A DNA stretch of 6,357 nt, taken from NCBI GenBank assembly GCA_029933365.1, contig JAOZOH010000151.1, positions 1 to 6,357 on the forward strand, given 5' to 3'. Source of the DNA: Desulfuromusa sp. GTDB taxonomy: Bacteria; Desulfobacterota; Desulfuromonadia; Desulfuromonadales; Geopsychrobacteraceae. The notes under the pieces were generated by a model, which was not told the origin of the DNA, did no database searches, and saw only the letters and a list, made by a program, of their open reading frames with translations. Both the position numbers and the translations under genes were made by a program. The number at the start of each line of letters is the position of its first letter. Position 1 is the stretch's first letter. This document shows positions 1-4,552 of this stretch, piece after piece.

Positions 1-197
1 CCCAGTACTGCTGGGATCAACGAGGTTCTTCTTTTTTTGGCTGGTGAATCTGGGTTGTTCAACACGTTCAGTAGCCCCCTATATTCCGTTTTCAAATATC
101 CTATCAAATTGGGTTCGCATATATCCATAGGAATTTTGAGTGTGAGCAAATCTGACAATGTCTGTCGAATCAAGTTAGAACTACGGCAGATCAACAT
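1..197 (-). CDS. Partial unidentified protein, start overlapping the SagB-type gene stop
   Basis: I do not recognise this protein. On the minus strand a frame is open from an ATG at 197-195 to the left edge, giving about 65 residues with no stop. The ATG overlaps the stop of the upstream SagB-type gene (ATGTTGA arrangement), which is typical of translationally coupled genes. A G-rich stretch (GTGGGGA) lies just upstream but very close to the ATG. The peptide starts MLICRSSNLIRQ and continues with MDICEPNLIGYLK, TEYRGLLNVLNNPDSP and AKKRRTSLIPAVL. Its mixed charged and hydrophobic composition looks protein-like, with no membrane segment. The opposite strand is also open here (frame 1, ending at 225), but its product is Ser/Ile-rich and less convincing. 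An internal ATG at 128 is an alternative start without a ribosome site. It is the likely second gene of a small operon; function unknown. Confidence 0.45.
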   Translation of the reverse strand, partial: MLICRSSNLIRQTLSDLLTLKIPMDICEPNLIGYLKTEYRGLLNVLNNPDSPAKKRRTSLIPAVL

Positions 198-946
198 TTC
201 CCCACCGGAGCAAGATAAACCGTAAATTCATCTGTTCCATCAACTTCCAATAACTGATCCATCAATTCCTGGTTGTAAGCAGCAATAGCACAGGTCCCAC
301 AGCCAATCGCTTCACAGGCCAGATAGAGATTCTGACAGACGTGGCCAACATCCATCAGAATCACCCGGTGTGCAGCAGTGGTGTAGCGCCATTCGGTGCG
401 GTAAGGAATGGCTGCCCAGGCAAAAGTGACCGGAGCTGCGGCAGGAAAGGTCTGCCCCAAGGTTGCCGGCGGCAGTTTTTCCTGTAGATCCTCGTCCTTT
501 CTTTCCAAAACCAATGCATGCTCAAGCGGCAGATAGCGGTAAATCCCGGTATCCAGACCTTCCACGTTGGATATCAGCAGGTAAGTTTCAAACGGATGGC
601 GGCAACCAGCGGATGGAACTGTGCGTAGGGCAGTTCCCGGGGCCAGTTCCTGTTTGATTCCTTGGGTTGACCAGAGGAGAAAAGCCAGTTCGGCTAAGGT
701 TAGAGGGGACGATTTGAAACGGCGGTGGCTTTTGCGGTTGCTGATCGCATCAAGCAGATCGGTGCCACGAAAGGAAGTCCACTCTTCCAGATCCGGAAGC
801 TCAATCAACTTCTGCTCAGGGCGGGCTGTTTTTTGCACTGGGGGAGGTTCAATCCCCTGATGCTGATCGGTAAAACGGGAGTTGATGGTCTGCCGTAACG
901 AATCTTTCAGAAAAACTCGGTGTTCAGCAATTTTATCTTTATCCAT
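191..946 (-). CDS. SagB-type (nitroreductase-fold) FMN-dependent oxidoreductase
   Basis: A 251-residue protein of the SagB/ThcOx branch of the nitroreductase superfamily, FMN-dependent enzymes that oxidise azolines in peptide biosynthesis or serve unknown redox roles. Visible family marks are RKSHRRF at 71-77 (FMN-phosphate-type basic patch after DAISN), PSAGCRHPFETYLL at 111-124 (family PSAGxxxP), GHVCQNLYLACEAIGCG at 201-217 and the C-terminal YLAPVGK at 244-250. The last motif is where such proteins usually end, so the domain looks complete. The ATG at 946 is chosen because AAAGGAA lies 5 bases upstream. A GTG at 1000 would add 18 residues but has no such site and overlaps a promoter-like box. 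No signal peptide is seen. No YcaO (SagD) or SagC partner is visible, so a bacteriocin role is not supported. The next gene downstream overlaps its stop. The family call is firm; the substrate is unknown. Confidence 0.9.
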   Translation of the reverse strand: MDKDKIAEHRVFLKDSLRQTINSRFTDQHQGIEPPPVQKTARPEQKLIELPDLEEWTSFRGTDLLDAISNRKSHRRFKSSPLTLAELAFLLWSTQGIKQELAPGTALRTVPSAGCRHPFETYLLISNVEGLDTGIYRYLPLEHALVLERKDEDLQEKLPPATLGQTFPAAAPVTFAWAAIPYRTEWRYTTAAHRVILMDVGHVCQNLYLACEAIGCGTCAIAAYNQELMDQLLEVDGTDEFTVYLAPVGKC

Positions 947-951
947 AAGAG

Positions 952-958
952 TTCCTTT
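952..958 (-). promoter_or_regulatory. Ribosome binding site fixing the SagB-type gene start
   Basis: The minus strand reads AAAGGAA, five bases upstream of the ATG at 946. It decides for this start over the in-frame GTG at 1000. Confidence 0.75.
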
Positions 959-973
959 CTGGTCGATATTCGC

Positions 974-1002
974 AGTATACTTGGAAAGTGAATCTGACAC
1001 AA
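974..1002 (-). promoter_or_regulatory. Candidate sigma-70 promoter for the SagB-type gene
   Basis: On the minus strand TTGTGT (997-1002, 3 of 6 to consensus) is followed after 17 bases by TATACT (974-979, 5 of 6). It would start transcription about 20 bases before the ATG at 946, leaving room for the ribosome site. A second, more distal pair is TTGACT (1037-1042, 5 of 6) with AATATT (1013-1018, 4 of 6) at 18 bases. Either or both could act. These are consensus matches only. Confidence 0.4.
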
Positions 1003-1010
1003 AAGTACCG

Positions 1011-1024
1011 AGAATATTTATTCA
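1011..1024. promoter_or_regulatory. ARG-box-like operator candidate
   Basis: The minus strand reads TGAATAAATATTCT, matching 13 of 14 positions of the ArgR/AhrC core TGAAT-WWWW-ATTCA. It lies in the control region between the SagB-type gene and arginase, overlapping the distal promoter-like pair of the former and 217 bases before the arginase ATG. An arginine-responsive site would make sense beside an arginine-degrading gene. Only a weak half site (TGAAT at 989-993) accompanies it, and AT-rich spacers can give such matches by chance. Confidence 0.3.
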
Positions 1025-1117
1025 CCAGATCAATAAAGTCAAATGTATCGATGTCAAGTGACAAAGTTAAGTTGTTTGGATGAAATGCTATCTTTTAAAG
1101 CTTATTCTGTTATAAGA

Positions 1118-1131
1118 ATATTGATCAATAT
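1118..1131. promoter_or_regulatory. Perfect 14-bp palindrome, candidate operator
   Basis: ATATTGATCAATAT is its own reverse complement. It sits 110 bases before the arginase start, just downstream of a TTATAA stretch (1110-1115) that could be a -10 element, so a bound protein could block or modulate transcription. Its half (ATATTGA) recurs in the 10-bp palindrome TCAATATTGA at 2881-2890, between the Lrp-type gene and pntAA. Confidence 0.35.
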
Positions 1132-1230
1132 CCTGGATATTTACCATGATGATGGATTTGTGGAAGAGCCTTGTTCCGCAAATGATTTTTGCAACGGAGC
1201 CAGAGTTAAATTCTGTGCCCAAGAAAGTGT

Positions 1231-1237
1231 AGGGAAG
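1231..1237 (+). promoter_or_regulatory. Ribosome binding site fixing the arginase start
   Basis: AGGGAAG lies three bases before the ATG at 1241. It supports this start over the longer frame from 1043. Confidence 0.6.
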
Positions 1238-1240
1238 AAT

Positions 1241-2131
1241 ATGACATCCAAAACCATTCGCATTATCGGGGTTCCCATCGACCTGGGACAAAATCAGCGT
1301 GGGGTTGATATGGGGCCGAGCGCTATTCGCTATGCTGGTCTCTCCACGCGACTCAAGTCTTTGGGGTATCAACTTCACGATGCCGGGAACCTGTATGTTC
1401 CTGTCCGGGATTTCCTAACAGAAAAGTCGGACGATTTTCTGGAAGCAATCCAACAGGTTTGTCAGGCCGTTTATGACGCCGCCGCACAAGCAGTGAAAGA
1501 TGGTGAAATCCCGTTATTTCTCGGTGGAGATCATTCTCTGGCGATTGGGACCATTGGTGGAGTGAGCAGCCGTGAACCGGTCGGGGTGATCTGGATTGAT
1601 GCTCATGGTGATGCCAATTCTCCTGAAACGTCACCATCGGGGAATATCCATGGTATGCCGGTTGCTACACTGCTGGGTAGGGGCTTTCCTGAGCTGGTGA
1701 ATATTGGTCGGCCCGGAGCTAAACTACAAGGGAAGGATCTGGTGCTGATTGGTATTCGTGATCTGGACAGCGCTGAGCGAGACTGGCTGAAACAGAGTGG
1801 TGCCAAAATTTACACGATGCGTGATCTTGACGAACGGGGGATGGGAGCGGTCACTCGCGAAGCATTGGAACATCTCAATGGCCACAGCCGATTGCATATC
1901 AGTCTGGATATGGATGCTCTTGATCCCGATACTGCTCCAGGGGTTGGAACCCAATCTCCCGGGGGGTTGAGTTGTCGCGAGGCACAGTTGTTGATGGAAA
2001 TTATTGCTGATACGGGGAAGCTGGCCTCAGCGGATATTGTTGAAATCAACCCGATTCTTGATCACGAAAATCGTACGGCAAAGATGGCTGTGGAACTGGC
2101 GGCATCGCTGTTTGGGAAAAGTATCTTATAA
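1241..2131 (+). CDS. rocF: Arginase (ureohydrolase family)
   Basis: A 296-residue cytoplasmic arginase, which hydrolyses L-arginine to L-ornithine and urea with a binuclear Mn centre. All six expected metal ligands are visible: His98 in GGDHS (95-99), Asp120, His122 and Asp124 in DAHGD, and Asp223 and Asp225 in SLDMDALDP. Asn126 and His137 (SGNIHGMP) complete the substrate-side motifs. The N-terminal IIGVPIDLGQNQRGVDMGP and the APGVGTQSPGGLSCRE stretch are arginase-like rather than agmatinase-like. The C-terminal DIVEINPILDHENRTAKMA is typical, and the length matches the family norm of about 300. The ATG at 1241 coincides with the start of homology and follows AGGGAAG. It is divergent from the SagB-type gene and convergent with the Lrp-type gene. 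No ornithine-using partner gene is in view. Agmatinase or formimidoylglutamase is less likely; the precise substrate is not proven by sequence alone. Confidence 0.9.
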   Translation: MTSKTIRIIGVPIDLGQNQRGVDMGPSAIRYAGLSTRLKSLGYQLHDAGNLYVPVRDFLTEKSDDFLEAIQQVCQAVYDAAAQAVKDGEIPLFLGGDHSLAIGTIGGVSSREPVGVIWIDAHGDANSPETSPSGNIHGMPVATLLGRGFPELVNIGRPGAKLQGKDLVLIGIRDLDSAERDWLKQSGAKIYTMRDLDERGMGAVTREALEHLNGHSRLHISLDMDALDPDTAPGVGTQSPGGLSCREAQLLMEIIADTGKLASADIVEINPILDHENRTAKMAVELAASLFGKSIL

Positions 2132-2145
2132 GCCGTAAAAATATA

Positions 2146-2291
2146 GCCACCAAGGCACAAAGACACCAAGAAAAATATAAAACAAATTGTTTTTAAGGTT
2201 GAAAACCAAAACCCTTATGTTTGAATCCAGATCATATTGTTTGGTTTTGAAATCGTGAGGAAGTTTTTTACTTTCTTTGTATTTTGGTGGC
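2146..2291. repeat. Nested inverted-repeat element (MITE-like or convergent terminator)
   Basis: Between the convergent arginase and Lrp-type genes, GCCACCAAGGCACAAAG (2146-2162) faces its imperfect reverse complement CTTTGTATTTTGGTGGC (2275-2291; 14 of 17 pair), 112 bases apart. Nested inside is a perfect pair, AAAACCAAA (2202-2210) and TTTGGTTTT (2240-2248). The left arm plus the following ACACCAAG resembles a short interspersed repeat I have seen in many bacterial genomes; this is recollection and not a search. No transposase frame lies inside. It could be a miniature inverted-repeat element, or simply act as a bidirectional transcript end. Confidence 0.5.
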
Positions 2292-2292
2292 G

Positions 2293-2310
2293 AAACTAGC
2301 TTTCTAGTTT
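2293..2310. terminator. Weak hairpin at the end of the Lrp-type gene
   Basis: AAACTAG (2293-2299), a CTTT loop and CTAGTTT (2304-2310) form a 7-bp stem touching the Lrp-type stop codon. It is followed by a short T run only on the plus strand, so at best it is a weak stop for read-through from arginase. The stem is AT-rich. Confidence 0.25.
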
Positions 2311-2789
2311 TAACCCAACGGCAGTTCAGTTTTTTTTAGGACCGTTTTTAAAGCAAATGAGGATTGAACGCGCAGAACTCCAGGGATACCGGTTAAGCGG
2401 TTGTGGATCCGCATGTAATCTTCGTTGTTGCGGACAATTACCCGCAGTAGAAAATCACTGTCGCCTGACATCAGATAGCATTCCATCACCTCTTTGACCT
2501 GACCGATTTCTTTCTCGAAATGTTGCAGTTTGTCCTGCTGTTGCCCTTCCAGTGTTACTCGGACAAAAACATTGCCCGGTTTGCCGATCGCGGCTTGATC
2601 GATCAGCATCACATATTTATCTATAATGCCGTTCTGTTCAAGTAGCCTAACCCGGCGTAAGCAGGCAGACTCAGAGAGTTTGACCTTGTCTGCCAGCTGG
2701 ACATAGGTGAGACGACCGTCTTTTTGCAAGGCAGATAGGATTCTTTGATCAATTGCATCTATCTGATTTTTTCGTGGAATCCGTGACAT
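2310..2789 (-). CDS. Lrp/AsnC-family transcriptional regulator
   Basis: A 159-residue feast/famine regulator, a DNA-binding protein whose family members form dimers and octamers and sense amino acids. The N-terminal winged helix-turn-helix covers about residues 11-58 (IDQRILSALQKDGRLTYVQ, then LADKVKLSESACLRRVRLL, then EQNGIIDKY). The C-terminal RAM ligand domain covers about 75-151, with the GDSD turn at 109-112 and DFLLRVIV following, ending in the usual KKTELPL. The length is normal for the family (about 150-165). The ATG at 2789 has no Shine-Dalgarno sequence. TATTAT (2796-2801, minus strand) lies 7 bases before it, so a leaderless or nearly leaderless transcript is possible. It is divergent from pntAA with 157 bp between them, the usual place for a regulator of the neighbouring operon. 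Family members often sit beside alanine dehydrogenase genes, to which PntAA is related. The effector is unknown. Confidence 0.93.
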   Translation of the reverse strand: MSRIPRKNQIDAIDQRILSALQKDGRLTYVQLADKVKLSESACLRRVRLLEQNGIIDKYVMLIDQAAIGKPGNVFVRVTLEGQQQDKLQHFEKEIGQVKEVMECYLMSGDSDFLLRVIVRNNEDYMRIHNRLTGIPGVLRVQSSFALKTVLKKTELPLG

Positions 2790-2946
2790 TTTTAAATAAT
2801 AGCAATGGAATCCAGTAAATAACAGTATTTTATTTTTTCATTTGCAGGAAAATAAACCTTTTGTGGTGGTAATATTAAAATCAATATTGAAGCACACGTA
2901 AAAATGAATCAGATGGTTCATCAAACACTGACAGGGAGGCAAACCG
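2790..2946. promoter_or_regulatory. Divergent lrp-type/pnt control region
   Basis: A 157-bp, strongly AT-rich spacer. It contains a perfect palindrome TCAATATTGA (2881-2890) preceded by TAATATT (2870-2876), so AATATT occurs twice 11 bp apart, about one helical turn. AT-rich repeats in phase suit Lrp-type binding. A weak plus-strand promoter pair is TTGTGG (2861-2866) with AATATT (2883-2888). On the minus strand TATTAT lies right before the regulator's ATG. A good ribosome site, GGGAGG (2934-2939), precedes pntAA. No promoter here is strong enough to name with confidence. Confidence 0.4.
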
Positions 2947-4101
2947 ATGTTGATTGCAATACCTAAAGAAATTCTACCTGAAGAAAAACGGGTAGCAGCT
3001 AATCCCGAGATGGTCAAAAAATATATCGACTTGGGATTTACTGTCACAGTAGAGGCTGGAGCTGGCGAAGGTGTCTTCATTTCTGATGATGATTACAAAA
3101 ATGCCGGGGCAACAATTAATGCTGATGTAGAAAAAATGTGTGCCGAAGCAGATGTTGTCCTGAAGGTCAAACAGCCAATCTTCAATGAGCAAAAGAACAA
3201 GCACGAAGTGGACATGTTTCGTAATGACAGCATTCTGATTACCTTTCTCCACCCGGCAGCGCCTGGAAGTCATGAGATGATCAGGAGTCTGCAGAAAAAG
3301 AATATTACTGCACTAACTATGGACAGCATCCCGAGAATTTCACGCGCCCAGAGAATGGATGCCTTGTCTTCGATGAGTGCTGTCACCGGATATAAATCAG
3401 TGATCATGGCGGCCAATCATCTGCCGAAATTTATTCCGATGATCGGTACGGCAATTGGAACAATCAAACCCGCCAATTTTTTGATTATCGGTATTGGTGT
3501 TGTCGGTCTACAGGCTATCGCCACAGCCAAGCGGCTAGGCGGCGTAGTGAAAACCCTGGATATCCGGAAAGCCGCTTCCGTTGAAGGTGATAGCCTTGGT
3601 GGCAAAGTCATCGATTTTGATATTCCTCAGGAATTAGCAACAGGTAGTGGCGGTTATGCAAAGTCACTGGATAGCGACTGGCTCGAAAAAGAGCGCTCTC
3701 TTATTGCCAGTCACCTGAAAGATATTGACGTGGTCATTCTCAGTGCGCTGGTACCGGGTGAAGTTGCCCCCGTCCTCATCACCGAGGAAATGGTCGCAGC
3801 TATGAAGCCTGGTTCGGTTATTATCGATGTCTCTGTTGATCAGGGTGGTAACTGTGGCATGACAGAGCCTGGAAGTTTTGTTCAGAAACACGGTGTCGAT
3901 ATTTGTGGCATACAGAATATTCCCGGCAGCGTGGCGGTTCATTCCAGTTGGTTGTATGCCAATAATATGTACTATTATGTGGATAATCTCTTTAAGAAGG
4001 GAATCGGTGAACTTGATCTTGACGATGAAATTGTCAAGAATTCTCTGGTCACCTATCAGTCGAAAATTGTACATGAAGGCACCCTCAAAGCGATGAGGTA
4101 A
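2947..4101 (+). CDS. pntAA: NAD(P) transhydrogenase subunit alpha part 1 (dI, NAD(H)-binding)
   Basis: A 384-residue soluble dI subunit. It binds NAD(H) at the membrane face and exchanges hydride with NADP(H) held by dIII of PntB. The fold is shared with alanine dehydrogenase (IPKEILPEEKRVAANPEMV at the start). Decisive transhydrogenase marks are PRISRAQRMDALSS at 129-142, with Arg130, Gln135, Asp138 and Ser141 matching R. rubrum Arg127, Gln132, Asp135 and Ser138. Others are the Rossmann GIGVVG at 182-187 with Asp205 for the ribose, and the mobile loop GSGGYAK around Tyr237. IDVSVDQGGN (293-302) and NIPGSVAVHSSWLYANN (324-340) follow. The length equals that of the separate dI of three-subunit enzymes. 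The start has GGGAGG eight bases upstream. pntAB follows after 135 bp, with a strong hairpin between. The two genes after it exclude a plain alanine dehydrogenase. Confidence 0.93.
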   Translation: MLIAIPKEILPEEKRVAANPEMVKKYIDLGFTVTVEAGAGEGVFISDDDYKNAGATINADVEKMCAEADVVLKVKQPIFNEQKNKHEVDMFRNDSILITFLHPAAPGSHEMIRSLQKKNITALTMDSIPRISRAQRMDALSSMSAVTGYKSVIMAANHLPKFIPMIGTAIGTIKPANFLIIGIGVVGLQAIATAKRLGGVVKTLDIRKAASVEGDSLGGKVIDFDIPQELATGSGGYAKSLDSDWLEKERSLIASHLKDIDVVILSALVPGEVAPVLITEEMVAAMKPGSVIIDVSVDQGGNCGMTEPGSFVQKHGVDICGIQNIPGSVAVHSSWLYANNMYYYVDNLFKKGIGELDLDDEIVKNSLVTYQSKIVHEGTLKAMR

Positions 4102-4107
4102 GTTTTG

Positions 4108-4144
4108 TTCACAATAAAATGATTTCCTGCACAGTGATTGTGAA
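4108..4144. repeat. Inverted repeat just after pntAA
   Basis: TTCACAAT (4108-4115) and ATTGTGAA (4137-4144) are perfect 8-bp complements with a 21-base loop, starting seven bases after the pntAA stop. The stem is AT-rich with no T run after it, so a terminator is unlikely. With the stronger hairpin at 4164-4188 it makes this gap unusually structured. Confidence 0.35.
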
Positions 4145-4163
4145 AACAACGCCGATAATTACT

Positions 4164-4188
4164 CGTCAGGGTCATCATGACCCTGACG
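4164..4188 (+). promoter_or_regulatory. Strong intercistronic hairpin between pntAA and pntAB
   Basis: CGTCAGGGTCA (4164-4174), a TCA loop and TGACCCTGACG (4178-4188) form a perfect 11-bp GC-containing stem. No T run follows (GCATTCAGCGAAG), so it does not look like a classical intrinsic terminator. A processing or 3'-end-stabilising structure, or a partial stop setting the ratio of soluble PntAA to the membrane subunits, is more likely. It could also be a palindromic protein site. Confidence 0.6.
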
Positions 4189-4236
4189 GCATTCAGCGAA
4201 GTTTCTGTACTGATAATTTAATCTGGAGGCATATCT

Positions 4237-4515
4237 ATGTCTAATCTGCTTTTGATGGTCGTTGTTTTTCTCGGTGTCTTTGTTATTGGTTATCTATTAA
4301 TTTCGCGGGTTCCGCCTCTGTTGCACACTCCCCTAATGTCTATGACCAATGCGATCTCCGCTATCACCATACTGGCGGCGCTCCTCCTGTTCTCTGTTCC
4401 GACGACACCGGTGGAAAAAATTCTGGGTTCCATCGCTATCATGACTGCAACCTTTAACGTGGTCGGTGGTTTTGTTATCTCTGATAGAATGCTGAAACTT
4501 TTCAAAGAAAAGTAG
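4237..4515 (+). CDS. pntAB: NAD(P) transhydrogenase subunit alpha part 2 (dII)
   Basis: A 92-residue inner-membrane protein supplying the alpha share of the proton channel. Three membrane helices are visible at about 3-22, 37-54 and 61-82. HTPLMSMTNAIS (30-41) is the family signature. TATFNVVGGFVISDRMLKLF (71-90) is the usual end of this segment. The size fits split-alpha enzymes, in which dI and this segment are separate genes; in E. coli they are fused. GGAGG eight bases before the ATG supports the start. pntB begins 37 bp after its stop. Confidence 0.93.
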   Translation: MSNLLLMVVVFLGVFVIGYLLISRVPPLLHTPLMSMTNAISAITILAALLLFSVPTTPVEKILGSIAIMTATFNVVGGFVISDRMLKLFKEK

Positions 4516-4552
4516 CAGATACCTTGAGTTCTCAACAAAGGAACCCCCTGAT

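Larger units (their letters stand above)
947..1240. other. Divergent intergenic control region
   Basis: This 294-bp AT-rich gap separates the minus-strand SagB-type gene from arginase. It holds the promoter-like and ARG-box-like sites listed separately, a perfect 14-bp palindrome at 1118-1131 and the arginase ribosome site at 1231-1237. A weak plus-strand promoter-like pair, TTGTTT (1072-1077) and TTTAAA (1094-1099) with 16-base spacing, could serve arginase. The arginase frame is open upstream to 1043, but that stretch resembles no arginase N-terminus. I see no RNA gene or other convincing coding frame. Confidence 0.6.

Noticed and set aside
37..225. Plus-strand frame of 62 codons at the left edge
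   Set aside because: Starts on TTG without a ribosome site, runs antisense over the SagB-type C-terminus and has a Ser/Ile-rich composition without recognisable motifs. The minus-strand frame is the better candidate.
947..1000. GTG start at 1000 for the SagB-type gene
   Set aside because: The added 18 residues have no ribosome site and overlap a promoter-like element, whereas the ATG at 946 has AAAGGAA at good distance.
1043..1240. 66-residue N-terminal extension of arginase
   Set aside because: The frame is open, but the extension is Cys-rich, unlike any arginase N-terminus I know, and lacks a clear ribosome site. Arginase homology begins right at the ATG at 1241, which follows AGGGAAG and gives the family length.
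2146..2291. CRISPR array or tRNA/rRNA gene in the convergent gap
   Set aside because: There are only two inverted arms and no regular direct repeats with spacers. No cloverleaf or rRNA motif is visible.
2947..4101. Alanine dehydrogenase next to an Lrp regulator
   Set aside because: The neighbourhood and fold invite this call, but the RISRAQ-type loop, the GSGGYAK mobile loop and the following pntAB and pntB make it the transhydrogenase dI subunit.
4164..4188. Rho-independent terminator ending pntAA
   Set aside because: The stem is strong but no T run follows, and pntAB and pntB of the same complex lie immediately downstream.
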